Shown: positions 8,085 to 16,126 of the stretch, one piece after another
How the letters are laid out: each line of letters opens with the position of its first letter
How positions within the stretch are numbered: the stretch's first letter is position 1
Source: Lachnospiraceae bacterium
GTDB lineage: Bacteria > Bacillota_A > Clostridia > Lachnospirales > Lachnospiraceae
NCBI GenBank assembly: GCA_017561985.1
Contig: JAFZAZ010000037.1
Coordinates: 1-31,443, forward strand
Reading direction: 5' to 3'
DNA length: 31,443 bases
Made by a program: the position numbers and the translations under genes
Notes under the pieces: model-generated
What the model was told of the DNA's origin: nothing
What the model saw: the letters and a program-made list of their open reading frames with translations, nothing else
Databases searched by the model: none

Positions 8085-8321
8085 TCTCGCAATCTTTGAT
8101 TGCTCGAGTAGCAATGTTTCCTCGCGGAAATCTGCGTGCTTCTGCCGCGATAACGGCAGGCGACGCTTCGCCTGTCGGACTGCCCCCGACGTCGCGTAGG
8201 GGCGGCGAACTCCGCTTGGCGCGGGGCGCGGGCGGAGGCGTGGTGGAGGAGCGATGCAAGAACCCGAAACCCGGGGGATGTTCAAGTGCAGTCCGGGGCG
8301 GCCGGAAGAAAGGGGTAACAA
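8085..8321 (+). other. GC-rich structured leader before the alcohol dehydrogenase gene
   Basis: This rest of the 427-base gene-free stretch contains further pairings: GCAATC/GATTGC around 8089-8103, CAGGCGA/TCGCCTG around 8157-8174, and a long-range pair CGGACTGC (8176-8183) with GCAGTCCG (8288-8295). No clear promoter was seen. It could be a structured 5' leader or the flank of the inverted repeat element; no known riboswitch class is recognised. Confidence 0.35.
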
Positions 8322-9500
8322 ATGCAAAACTTTGATTTTTTCTCTCCGACGTATTTTGCGTTCGGAAAGGACCAGGAGAACCGTGCGGGTGAGCTTGTGA
8401 AGCGCTTCGGCGGAACGAAGGTGCTGATCCATTACGGCGGCGGCAGCGTCGTGCGCTCCGGGCTTCTGGACCGCGTCGAGGCGTCGCTTGCGAAGGAAAA
8501 CATCGCGTATGTGAAACTCGGCGGCGTTAAGCCGAACCCGCGCAGCGGCCTCGTGTACGAGGGCATCGAGCTGTGCCGCAAGGAGGACGTTGACTTCATC
8601 CTCGCCGTGGGCGGCGGAAGCACGATCGACTCCTCCAAGGCGATCGCGGCGGGAACAATCTACGACGGCGATTTCTGGGATTTCTACTGCGGCAAGGCAT
8701 TTGTCGCGAAGGCGCTTCCGGTGGGAACCGTGCTGACGATCGCGGCGGCAGGCAGCGAGGGCAGCGGCGACAGCGTGATCACGAAGGAAGAGGGAATGTT
8801 CAAGCGCGGAACCGGCAGCAACGCCCTGCGCCCGAAGTTCAGTATCCTGAACCCCGCACTCACGCAGACGCTTCCGCCTCATCAGACGGCGGCAGGCATC
8901 ACGGACATCATGGCGCATCTGTATGAGCGCTACATGACGAACACGACGGAGGTCGAGGTGACCGACCGTATGATCGAAGCGCTGATGATGACGCTGATCC
9001 ACGAGGGACCGCGCGTGATCGAGAATCCGGACAATTACGAAGCCCGCGCAAACATTATGTGGGCGGGCATGATGGCTCACAACAACTCCTGCGGCGTCGG
9101 CCGCAGCCAGGACTGGATCAGCCACATGATGGAGCATGAGCTCTCGGCGCTGTACGACTGTGCGCACGGCGCGGGACTTGCCGTGGCGATGCCCGCAGTG
9201 TTCACGTACGAGCTTCCGCACGCGGTGATGCGCTTTGCGCAGGTTGCGAACCGCGTGTGGGGATGCCCGATGGATTTTGCGAATCCGGAGGCTACGGCGA
9301 AGGCAGGTATCGAGGCGCTCCGCACGTTCCTTACATCGCTTGGCATGCCGCGCACGATCGGCGAGCTCGGCGGCAGCGAGGCGGACATTCCGAAGCTTAC
9401 GGAAGTGCTCTGCTATGGCGACGGCGGCAACGGAACGATCCGGGGATTCCTGAAACTTGACGCGGCTCAGTGCGCGGAGATCTACCGCGCAATGCTGTAA
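8322..9500 (+). CDS. Iron-containing alcohol dehydrogenase, butanol dehydrogenase-like
   Basis: The 392-residue protein belongs to the group III, iron-dependent alcohol dehydrogenases, close in pattern to the NADPH butanol dehydrogenases of clostridia (BdhA/BdhB, YugJ). It starts with the typical FxFxSPTxFxFGK-like segment, has the cofactor motif GGGSTIDSSK, and carries the metal ligands in GITDIMAHLYERY (D and H) and in HMMEHELSALYDCAHGAGLA (two H). It would interconvert aldehydes and alcohols with NAD(P)H in the cytoplasm, as part of fermentative redox balancing; the actual substrate is open. The ribosome binding site AAAGGGG lies eight bases before the ATG. The GH9 gene follows after 27 bases, so the two may share a transcript. 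Confidence 0.93.
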   Translation: MQNFDFFSPTYFAFGKDQENRAGELVKRFGGTKVLIHYGGGSVVRSGLLDRVEASLAKENIAYVKLGGVKPNPRSGLVYEGIELCRKEDVDFILAVGGGSTIDSSKAIAAGTIYDGDFWDFYCGKAFVAKALPVGTVLTIAAAGSEGSGDSVITKEEGMFKRGTGSNALRPKFSILNPALTQTLPPHQTAAGITDIMAHLYERYMTNTTEVEVTDRMIEALMMTLIHEGPRVIENPDNYEARANIMWAGMMAHNNSCGVGRSQDWISHMMEHELSALYDCAHGAGLAVAMPAVFTYELPHAVMRFAQVANRVWGCPMDFANPEATAKAGIEALRTFLTSLGMPRTIGELGGSEADIPKLTEVLCYGDGGNGTIRGFLKLDAAQCAEIYRAML

Positions 9501-9527
9501 TACATCAATCATTATGGGGGACGGAAA

Positions 9528-11237
9528 ATGAGCAACGAGACAAAGGGTTTGCCTGTTATTCGCATCAATCAGGTCGGCTATGCGCCGAACCTTCCGAAGC
9601 TTGTGGCTGTGACGGCCGCGGGCGACTATGAACTGAAGGACGAAAGCGGCGCGGTGGTGCGCCGGTTCGAGAATGTCGCTCCGAAGGCCGACGAGGCTTC
9701 CGGAGACGAGGTGGCGCTTCTGTCGCTCGGCGATCTCGAGGTCGGCCGGTACGAACTGTGCGGCGGCGGAGAGAGCCGCGCGATCACAGTGGCGAACGAG
9801 CCCTGGCGCGAGGTTACCAACGCACTGATCAAGGGCCTGTATTATCAGCGCTGCGATGAGCTGCCGGAGAAGTATGCCGGCGTGTACAAGCACCCTGCGT
9901 GCCACACCGGACTTGTCGAGGAGTGGCGCAGGCCCGAGCCTGCGATCCCGGAGGAAGAGAAGGCGAAGATCCCGCCGCATTTTCTGAAAATGCTGGAGAC
10001 TCCGCTTGAGGAGCCCTACGGAGAGGCACCTGCTCCGCGCAGGATCAAGGGAGGCTGGCATGATGCCGGCGATTACGGCAAATACGTCGGCCCCGGAGCA
10101 GTGACGGTCGCACATCTTCTGTACGCGTGGAAACTGTTCCCGGAGGGATGCAGCGACGAGCTGAACATTCCCGAGAGCGGCAACGGCGTGCCGGACATTT
10201 TGAACGAGACCCGCTTCGAGCTCGAGTGGATACTGCAGATGCAGCGCGCGGACGGAGCGTTTTATCACAAGCTGACGACGGAGAGGTTTGCGCCGTTCAT
10301 CATGCCAGAGGAGGACACGATGCCGGAGTACCTCTCGCCAATCTCGCGCACTGCGACCGGCGATGCGGTTGCGGCGCTCGCGCTTGCGTACCGCGTGTAC
10401 AAGCCGTACGACGAGGATTTTGCGGCGCGCTGTCTGGCGTCGGCGGAGTTCGGCTGGAAGTGGCTTGCGGATCATCCGGAGCGGCGTTCGTACCGAAATC
10501 CCCTGGGACTGCAGACGGGCTTCTACGGTGACGGCGAGGACCACGACGAGCGTTTCTGGGCCGCATGCGAGATGTATGCGGCGACGGGCGATGCAAAATT
10601 CCGCGAGGCCGCGGAGGGCTTCTACCGCGAGGGACGCAAGCTCACGCAGTTCGGCTGGGCGGAAGTTTCCGGACTCGGCGCTCTGTGTTGTCTCTTCGAC
10701 CTGAAGGAGAAGGGCGGCGAGCTTTTGTACGACGATCTGAAACAAGCGTTCCTGCGCCGGAGCGAATGGGCGCTTTTAGTTGTGAAGAACTCGGGCTACG
10801 GAACCGCCATTCCGACGACCAAGTACGAGTGGGGAAGCATCCTGACTTCGATGAGCAACGGCATGGCGATGGTCATGAACTATCTTCTGACCGGCCGCGA
10901 GGACATGAGGGAGGCGGCACTCGGGCAGCTTGATTACGCGCTCGGCCGCAACGCTCTCGACATCTCGTTCATCACGGGATACGGCGAGCGCAGAGTGATG
11001 TTCCCTCACCATCGGCCTTCAGCGGCGGACGGGATTGAGGAGCCGGTGCCCGGACTGATCTCGGGAGGCCCGAACAACAAGATGAACTACCCGAATGTGA
11101 AGGACCGTCTGGGCGATACGCCGGCGGCAAAACACTTCATAGACGAGACCGAATTTGCCGACATGAACGAGATCGCGATCTACTGGAATTCGCCGACCGT
11201 TTTTGTGGCAGCATTTTCCCGATCGATATCAATCTGA
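9528..11237 (+). CDS. Glycoside hydrolase family 9 enzyme, cytoplasmic
   Basis: The 569-residue protein has an N-terminal Ig-like domain of the CelD_N type (about 9-90, beginning with IRINQVGYAPN) and a GH9 (alpha/alpha)6 catalytic domain. Key residues are visible: the DAGD motif with D179 and D182 (base and partner), PHHR at 493-496 in the substrate-binding loop, and the general acid E548 in ADMNEIAIYWNSP. There is no signal peptide, carbohydrate-binding module or dockerin, so it acts in the cytoplasm, probably on imported cello-oligosaccharides or related beta-glucosides; GH9 members also include exo-beta-glucosaminidases, so specificity is not settled. It is preceded by the alcohol dehydrogenase and ends at a strong terminator. 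Confidence 0.92.
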   Translation: MSNETKGLPVIRINQVGYAPNLPKLVAVTAAGDYELKDESGAVVRRFENVAPKADEASGDEVALLSLGDLEVGRYELCGGGESRAITVANEPWREVTNALIKGLYYQRCDELPEKYAGVYKHPACHTGLVEEWRRPEPAIPEEEKAKIPPHFLKMLETPLEEPYGEAPAPRRIKGGWHDAGDYGKYVGPGAVTVAHLLYAWKLFPEGCSDELNIPESGNGVPDILNETRFELEWILQMQRADGAFYHKLTTERFAPFIMPEEDTMPEYLSPISRTATGDAVAALALAYRVYKPYDEDFAARCLASAEFGWKWLADHPERRSYRNPLGLQTGFYGDGEDHDERFWAACEMYAATGDAKFREAAEGFYREGRKLTQFGWAEVSGLGALCCLFDLKEKGGELLYDDLKQAFLRRSEWALLVVKNSGYGTAIPTTKYEWGSILTSMSNGMAMVMNYLLTGREDMREAALGQLDYALGRNALDISFITGYGERRVMFPHHRPSAADGIEEPVPGLISGGPNNKMNYPNVKDRLGDTPAAKHFIDETEFADMNEIAIYWNSPTVFVAAFSRSISI

Positions 11238-11251
11238 CACGCAGCAGTTTC

Positions 11252-11296
11252 AAGGCGTCCGGTACCTTCCGAAGGTGGCCGGACGCCTTCGTTTTC
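11252..11296 (+). terminator. Strong intrinsic terminator after the GH9 gene
   Basis: AAGGCGTCCGG (11252-11262) pairs perfectly with CCGGACGCCTT (11279-11289), with a second inner stem ACCTT/AAGGT, followed by CGTTTTCTT. It begins 14 bases after the GH9 stop codon. Confidence 0.88.
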
Positions 11297-11309
11297 TTGG
11301 AATTTTCAG

Positions 11310-11338
11310 TTGGAAAGAGGCGGCAGATGTGCTATACT
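11310..11338 (+). promoter_or_regulatory. Strong sigma-A promoter of the phospholipase-like/phosphofructokinase unit
   Basis: TTGGAA (11310-11315), a 17-base spacer and TATACT (11333-11338) with an extended TG before the -10. The predicted transcript start is near 11345, right after the upstream terminator. Confidence 0.82.
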
Positions 11339-11343
11339 GTATT

Positions 11344-11364
11344 GGCGAATGGTTTGCATTCGCC
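11344..11364 (+). promoter_or_regulatory. Perfect inverted repeat at the predicted transcript start
   Basis: GGCGAATG (11344-11351) and CATTCGCC (11357-11364) with a 5-base loop start at the predicted +1. It would form a hairpin at the very 5' end of the mRNA, or be an operator. The geometry is seen; the role is inferred. Confidence 0.6.
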
Positions 11365-11400
11365 GATTTGAATGCGAACATTGGGTAAGGAGAGATTACT

Positions 11401-12219
11401 ATGCCGTCCTGTTATGCGCACCGGAAATTCGGAATTGAGGTTTTCAAGAGTCTTACGAGCGACACCAAGGAACTGATCCGTCAGAACCTGCCGCTGTATC
11501 TGATCGGCCTTCACGGACCGGATCTGTTGTTTTATCATCGCTTCGGAGCGGGCACAACGGTTGCTGCGTTCGGCCGCAAACTGCACCACACGGAGTTTGC
11601 GGAATTTTACGCAAACGCATCCATGGTGATCCGCAACTCGGAGGATGACCGTCAGCTCGTGTACTATTACGGCGTACTTTGCCATCTTTTCCTCGATGCG
11701 TATTGTCATCCGATCGTCAACGGCCGAAAGGATGAGATCGGTGTTTCGCACGGCAAGCTTGAGATGGAGTACGAGCGCTTCCTGATGGAGCGCGACGGAA
11801 AGGATCCGTTGAAATTCAAGGCAGCCGGTCACATTGCGGTGTATCGCGAGTATGCAGAGGTGATCGCGCCGTTCTATCTCGGAATCACGGCGGATGAGAT
11901 CATGGAGTGCCTGATCGGCATGAAGGCGTCCCTGCATCTCACGAGAACGTCCAATCCGTTCCTGAGAAAGTTTGTATGCAGTGTCTGCGATATCGCGGAC
12001 AAGGAAAATATGGTGGCAAGTCTCCTGCTCACAAAGGAGCGCAGCGACGCGTGCCGTCCGGTCCTCAAGGAACTGCAGGCGGCGTTTGACGATGCCGTAG
12101 AGCCCACGGCGCGCGCGATTGAAGAGTATCAGGAATACCTCTTCCGCAAGATTGAGCTTCCCGAGTATACGGAATATACCTTCGGCGGAAGACCGGTCCG
12201 GGAGGTTGAGACGCCATGA
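11401..12219 (+). CDS. Zinc-dependent phospholipase C-like protein
   Basis: The 272-residue protein matches the zinc-dependent phospholipase C superfamily (PF00882-type helical fold). His/Asp ligands are in the expected order: H7 in CYAHRKFG, GPDLLFYH, a KLHH pair, LCHLFLDAYCHP and SHGKLEMEYE. There is no signal peptide, so unlike secreted phospholipases C it should be cytoplasmic; such intracellular members are common in clostridia and their substrate is unknown. The start codon follows AAGGAGAG at the usual distance. The stop codon overlaps the ATG of the next gene by four bases (ATGA), which indicates coupled translation with the sugar-phosphate kinase. Family membership is good; enzymatic activity is not shown. 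Confidence 0.85.
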   Translation: MPSCYAHRKFGIEVFKSLTSDTKELIRQNLPLYLIGLHGPDLLFYHRFGAGTTVAAFGRKLHHTEFAEFYANASMVIRNSEDDRQLVYYYGVLCHLFLDAYCHPIVNGRKDEIGVSHGKLEMEYERFLMERDGKDPLKFKAAGHIAVYREYAEVIAPFYLGITADEIMECLIGMKASLHLTRTSNPFLRKFVCSVCDIADKENMVASLLLTKERSDACRPVLKELQAAFDDAVEPTARAIEEYQEYLFRKIELPEYTEYTFGGRPVREVETP

Positions 12220-13142
12220 TAGTTACGGTAACCATGAATCCCGCCATCGACAAGACGGCGGAAGTTGACGAATTTGTGGTCGGCGGCGTAAACCGCCTGC
12301 GCAATGTCCGGATGGATGCGGGCGGAAAGGGAATCAATGTCTCGAAGACGCTGCGCGTTCTGAATAAACCGAGCGTTGCCTGCGGTTTCATCGGCGGCAA
12401 CATGGGGGAAAATATCCGCACCTTTCTTCAGAAGATGACGATTGTGGCCGATTTCGTGCCGGTCGCCGGGGAGACGCGGTGCAACCTGAAGGTGAAAAGT
12501 AAGTTCGGTATGACCGAATTTGACGAGCCCGGTCCGTCGGTGCGTCCGGAGGAGCTCGACGATCTGCTCGACCGCATCCGGTTCCACGCTAAGCCGGGAT
12601 CATTGTTCGTGCTCAGCGGAAGCGCGCCGGCAGGTGTCCCGGAGGACACGTACGCGCGTATGACCGAGATGCTGCACGGCTGTGGATGCAAGGTGTTCCT
12701 GGACACCAGCGGAGTCCTGCTCCGCAGGGGTCTGGAGGCGCACCCGGATTACATCAAGCCGAATCTCACGGAGCTGATGGCACTGTACGGCGTGAGAAGC
12801 AAGTTCGGAAGCCGCGAAGCAATGATCTCGTGGGCGAAGGAGAAAGCGCAGGACCTCTTCTCGAAGGGACCGAAGTTCGTTGCCGTTTCCCTCGGCGCGG
12901 ACGGAGCGGTGTTCTGCGACGGAGTCGAGACGATCCACGTGCCTTCGAAAAATGTCGAAGTCAAGTCGCCGGTCGGTGCCGGAGACGCGATGACGGCGGC
13001 GATCGCCTACGGCCTGGACTCCAATATGCACTTCCGCGACATCGTTCGCTACGCGATGGCGGTCTCCACGGCGGCGTGCATGACCGAGGGCTCGCAGCCC
13101 CCGACAAAAGAGCTGATCGTACAGCTCTTACGACAGGAGTAG
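12216..13142 (+). CDS. 1-phosphofructokinase-type PfkB family sugar kinase
   Basis: The 308-residue protein has the PfkB-family layout of hexose-phosphate kinases such as FruK and LacC: an N-terminal ITVTxNPAID-like start (IVTVTMNPAIDKT), the GGKGINVS motif (36-43), the FVLSGSAPAG segment and the C-terminal anion-hole/catalytic motif PVGAGD (D257). It would phosphorylate fructose 1-phosphate or tagatose 6-phosphate with ATP. There is no fructose PTS gene or DeoR-type regulator next to it, so substrate identity is open; instead it is coupled by an ATGA overlap to the phospholipase-like gene. A hairpin follows 14 bases after the stop. Confidence 0.9.
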   Translation: MIVTVTMNPAIDKTAEVDEFVVGGVNRLRNVRMDAGGKGINVSKTLRVLNKPSVACGFIGGNMGENIRTFLQKMTIVADFVPVAGETRCNLKVKSKFGMTEFDEPGPSVRPEELDDLLDRIRFHAKPGSLFVLSGSAPAGVPEDTYARMTEMLHGCGCKVFLDTSGVLLRRGLEAHPDYIKPNLTELMALYGVRSKFGSREAMISWAKEKAQDLFSKGPKFVAVSLGADGAVFCDGVETIHVPSKNVEVKSPVGAGDAMTAAIAYGLDSNMHFRDIVRYAMAVSTAACMTEGSQPPTKELIVQLLRQE

Positions 13143-13155
13143 AATATAGTAAAAT

Positions 13156-13195
13156 AAGCCCGCGGCGTGCCAAAAGGCGATGCCTGCGGGCTTGT
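13156..13195 (+). terminator. Hairpin after the PfkB-type kinase, probable weak terminator
   Basis: AAGCCCGC (13156-13163) pairs with GCGGGCTT (13186-13193), with an inner GGC/GCC extension and a GCC-AAAA-GGC top. The following bases (GTATCAT) are only moderately T-rich, so termination may be partial and the next genes may be read through. Confidence 0.55.
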
Positions 13196-13226
13196 ATCAT
13201 AACTAAACAAAAGGGAGAAGTTACAC

Positions 13227-13838
13227 ATGAAGTGGAGCTGGAAAAGATTCTGGATCGCGGCAGGAATAATGATCGCACTGCTGGCGATCTGCGGATGGGC
13301 GGTCATGCGCGATTATTCCAATCAGCATGTTGTCACAAAGCTCGCAAAATACCGCGGGCTGACGGTTGACGCCGAGGGTAAGGAGGCTGAGGAAGCCGTC
13401 ACGGCGGCGATTGTCGCGAAATCGAAATACGGCCGTGCCCTTGAGACCGAGACGAAGAAAGAGTACGAGAACTCGATGTTCTATTTTGAGCAGGAGGCCA
13501 AGTACTTCAAGATGACTCTCGATGAGTACGTGCAGAAGAACTACGCCATGGACGAGGCTTCGTTCCGCAAGAAAGTGCGGGATGCGGCGGAGGATACCGT
13601 GAAGACCAACGCCGTGCTCAAGGAGATTGCGAAGCGCGAGGAGATCACGTTCAGCGACGAGGAATTCGCAAAGACGATGCCGTATATCATGGAGGCGTAC
13701 GGCTACACCGACGAGGAGCAGATGGCGAAGGAAGTGGACCTGATCTCGGTCCGGGATGCCCTGTTTTTAGAGAAGGTGCGCGCGTACCTGGTGGAAGTCA
13801 ACACCGTCGTCAACGCGAAGACGGAACCGGAGGAGTAA
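13227..13838 (+). CDS. Membrane-anchored protein with trigger-factor-C-like domain (shorter relative of 918-1883)
   Basis: The start is the ATG at 13227 behind GGGAG. The 203-residue product has a short basic N-terminus (MKWSWKR), one membrane segment (about 8-27), and an exterior helical domain. The part SFRKKVRDAAEDTVKTNAVL, then KEEITFSDEEFAKTMPYIMEAY-like helices and the C-terminal VRDALFLEKVRAYLVE stretch, follows the trigger factor C-terminal chaperone domain pattern (RxxxxxxAExxVKxxLxLxxIAxxExIxxxDEE). The ribosome-binding and PPIase domains of trigger factor are absent. A chaperone-like role outside the membrane is inferred. The gene is eight bases upstream of an rRNA methyltransferase gene, so they are probably co-transcribed. 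It shares the AEDTVK core with the larger protein at 918-1883. Confidence 0.75.
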   Translation: MKWSWKRFWIAAGIMIALLAICGWAVMRDYSNQHVVTKLAKYRGLTVDAEGKEAEEAVTAAIVAKSKYGRALETETKKEYENSMFYFEQEAKYFKMTLDEYVQKNYAMDEASFRKKVRDAAEDTVKTNAVLKEIAKREEITFSDEEFAKTMPYIMEAYGYTDEEQMAKEVDLISVRDALFLEKVRAYLVEVNTVVNAKTEPEE

Positions 13839-13846
13839 GGGACCGA

Positions 13847-14998
13847 ATGGCAACAGAAAAATGTCCGTACGCATCCCGCTGCGGCGGGTGCGATTATCAG
13901 GGCGTTCCGTATGAGGAACAGCTTCAGAACAAACAAAAGCAGGTGCGTATCCTGCTCGACCGCTACGGCAAGGTTTTGCCGATCATCGGCGCAAAGCAGC
14001 CGGATCACTATCGCAACAAGGTGCATGGCGTCTTCGGGCGCGACCGCAAGGGCAACGTCTACACCGGCATCTATGAGGAGAAGAGCCACCGCATCGTTCC
14101 GGTGGAAAATTGCGGCATCGAGGATACAAAAGCCACATCCATCCTTCGTACGCTCAGTACGATGGCAAAGCAATTCAAAATCCGCATCTATGACGAGGAC
14201 TGGGGAAGCGGTCTGCTTCGCCATGCCCTGATCCGCGTCGGTCGAACCACCGGCGAGGTCATGGTCGTTCTCGTCGTCGCCGATCCTGTCTTCCCTTCGA
14301 AAAACAACTTCGTCAAGGAGTTGCGCCGCCGTCATCCCGAGGTCACGACGGTCGTTCTGAATATCAACGACAAGCACACCAGCATGGTGCTCGGGGAGCG
14401 CAACATCACGCTGTACGGCAAGGGCTATATCGAGGACGTACTCTGCGGGCTTCGCTTCCGTATCTCTCCTTCGTCGTTCTATCAGGTCAATTCCGAGCAG
14501 ACCGAAGTGCTGTACGGAAAGGCGCTTGAATTTGCCGCGCTGACCGGCGGGGAGCGCGTGATCGACGCGTATTGCGGCATCGGCACCATCGGAATGTGTG
14601 CCGCATCGAAAGCGGGCGAGGTGTTCGGCGTGGAGCTCAACCGCGACGCGGTGAGGGACGCCATCGGCAATGCGAAGGCCAACAACCTCGCCAACATCCG
14701 CTTTGTCAACGAGGACGCCGGCGCGTTTATGGTGCGCATGGCGGAACACGGAGAGAAGGCAGATGTTGTCATCATGGACCCTCCGCGCAGCGGAAGCACG
14801 CCGGAGTTTATCGATTCGGTGCATCGGCTTTCGCCGAGCCGCGTTGTGTACGTCTCCTGCGATCCGGCCACGCTCGCACGGGACCTCGGCCTGTTCGCAA
14901 AGAAGGGCTACAAGGCGGAGCGCATACAGCCGGTCGACATGTTTCCGTTTACAAAACATGTCGAGACTATAGTGGGACTACAACGCATACAGGGTTAG
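13847..14998 (+). CDS. 23S rRNA (uracil-C5)-methyltransferase, RlmD/RumA family
   Basis: The 383-residue protein is a class I SAM-dependent RNA m5U methyltransferase. An N-terminal iron-sulfur site is indicated by C6, C12, C15 (CPYASRCGGC) and probably C89. The SAM-binding motif is DAYCGIGTIG (240-249), DPPRSG follows at 311-316, and the catalytic nucleophile is C338 in VSCDPATLARD. At 383 residues it is shorter than the roughly 430-460 of typical RlmD because the N-terminal TRAM domain is missing. In Firmicutes such short paralogues are common, and the target uridine (equivalent of U1939, U747 or another) cannot be told. It follows the TF-C-like gene by eight bases; the ribosome binding site is AGGAG overlapping the previous stop region. 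Confidence 0.93.
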   Translation: MATEKCPYASRCGGCDYQGVPYEEQLQNKQKQVRILLDRYGKVLPIIGAKQPDHYRNKVHGVFGRDRKGNVYTGIYEEKSHRIVPVENCGIEDTKATSILRTLSTMAKQFKIRIYDEDWGSGLLRHALIRVGRTTGEVMVVLVVADPVFPSKNNFVKELRRRHPEVTTVVLNINDKHTSMVLGERNITLYGKGYIEDVLCGLRFRISPSSFYQVNSEQTEVLYGKALEFAALTGGERVIDAYCGIGTIGMCAASKAGEVFGVELNRDAVRDAIGNAKANNLANIRFVNEDAGAFMVRMAEHGEKADVVIMDPPRSGSTPEFIDSVHRLSPSRVVYVSCDPATLARDLGLFAKKGYKAERIQPVDMFPFTKHVETIVGLQRIQG

Positions 14999-15033
14999 GA
15001 AACATAACCTTAATCTGAAAAGCTTTGAAATAA

Positions 15034-15059
15034 TATAATGGTGAGCAACCTATGGTTGC
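15034..15059 (+). promoter_or_regulatory. -10 box and inverted repeat at the start of the APH-type kinase transcript
   Basis: TATAAT (15034-15039) is perfect; the -35 region is weak. GCAACC (15045-15050) and GGTTGC (15054-15059) form a perfect stem with a 3-base gap, starting at the predicted +1. The leader to the start codon is then about 115 bases, and contains a further small hairpin AGGTT/AACCT around 15061-15079. Either an operator or a 5' mRNA hairpin. Confidence 0.55.
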
Positions 15060-15162
15060 GAGGTTTCGGGAAAGAACCTTGGACAATTCTGACAGTGTCG
15101 AAAATGAGGTCCAGCTTACAAAATGCTGATGTGAACAAAAAATGAAAAACGGGGGTGCAGAA

Positions 15163-16086
15163 ATGGAAACTTTTGGGATTGAATCCGGCAGCAGATGGAA
15201 GTCCGTGGAGCCGGTGGACAAGGGATGGTCGAGCGACAAGAAATACCGGATCGAGACATTTTCCGGAGAAACACTTTTGCTTCGGCTGTCCGACATGGAG
15301 AAGTATGACGAGAAGAAGCGGGAATATCAGGTGATCGGGAAATACTCGAAACTCGGATTTGCGATGTCCATGCCCGTGGAGTTCGGCGTGTGCTGCGAGG
15401 GACAGAAGGTGTATATGCTGCTCACGTGGGTCGAAGGCTGCGACCTGGAGACGAAACTGCCGCAGCTTTCCGAGAGGGAGCAGTACATGATGGGAAGACA
15501 GGCCGGTGAGATCCTTCGGAAAATTCACTCGGTCCGCGTGGAGCCAGAGGATATGCCGACGCAGACGAAGAAGGAGAGAAAGCTTTACCAGCTGTCGCGG
15601 TACGAGGAATCGAACCTTCGGATCGAGGACGATGAGATCGCGATACAATACGTGAAGGACAACATCGATCAGATCTGGAGGCAGCCGCCGGTTTACCAGC
15701 ATGGGGATTTCCACCCGGGCAATCTGATCTATCGGGAGGACGGCACGATCGGCGTGATCGACTTCAACCGCTGGGAGATCGGCGATCCGTACGAGGAGTT
15801 TTACAAGCTGGAGAGCTTCGGCGTTGAACTTAGCATCCCGTATTGCATCGGGCAGATCGACGCTTATTTCGAAGGCGATGTCCCGGAGGAATTCTGGAGA
15901 GCAAATGCGGTGTACGTCGCGCAGGCGTCTTTATTTTCCATCAAATGGGCGGAGCCGTTCGGGCAGGAAGATATCGACGGAATGGTGCGGAGAGCGAAGA
16001 CGGCGCTGGTGGATTTCGACGGTTTCCGGAGGATCGTGCCGATGTGGTACACGACGAAGTACCAAAGCGAGGTAGAAGTGAAATGA
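15163..16086 (+). CDS. Aminoglycoside phosphotransferase (APH) family kinase
   Basis: The start chosen is the ATG at 15163 behind GGGGG; an in-frame ATG at 15142 lacks a ribosome binding site. The 307-residue protein has the bilobal APH/choline-kinase-like fold signature: the Brenner motif HGDFHPGN (H180-N187, D182 as catalytic base) and the metal-binding DFN (D200 in VIDFNRWEIGDPYEEF). The N-lobe contains a strand with KYRIETFSGETLLLRLS. Members phosphorylate small molecules or antibiotics; the presence in an anaerobe's accessory region does not by itself mean resistance, and the protein is not recognisably one of the named resistance enzymes. A HAD hydrolase gene follows after 40 bases. Confidence 0.85.
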   Translation: METFGIESGSRWKSVEPVDKGWSSDKKYRIETFSGETLLLRLSDMEKYDEKKREYQVIGKYSKLGFAMSMPVEFGVCCEGQKVYMLLTWVEGCDLETKLPQLSEREQYMMGRQAGEILRKIHSVRVEPEDMPTQTKKERKLYQLSRYEESNLRIEDDEIAIQYVKDNIDQIWRQPPVYQHGDFHPGNLIYREDGTIGVIDFNRWEIGDPYEEFYKLESFGVELSIPYCIGQIDAYFEGDVPEEFWRANAVYVAQASLFSIKWAEPFGQEDIDGMVRRAKTALVDFDGFRRIVPMWYTTKYQSEVEVK

Positions 16087-16126
16087 CGGCCGTTTGGGTC
16101 GCTGTGAAGAACTATTGGTAGGGACG

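Noticed and set aside
8096..8335. 79-codon plus-strand frame in the gene-free stretch
   Set aside because: Low-complexity Gly/Arg-rich translation, no ribosome binding site, and it runs through the structured leader into the alcohol dehydrogenase start.
7959..10745. 928-codon open frame on the minus strand opposite the alcohol dehydrogenase and GH9 genes
   Set aside because: It lies opposite two genes with clear family motifs, its translation is rich in Arg, His and Leu without domain signal, and long antisense frames are expected from the GC-rich third-position codon use here. The same holds for the long minus frames at 3481-5286, 5210-7009, 13703-14959, 26457-27641 and 29574-31298.
15060..15162. 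Possible riboswitch in the leader of the APH-type kinase
   Set aside because: Only small local stems are visible, and no known riboswitch core or terminator alternative was found.
15163..16086. Annotation of the APH-type kinase as an antibiotic resistance gene
   Set aside because: Only the general kinase motifs are present; no specific resistance family is recognisable, and many APH-fold proteins have metabolic substrates.
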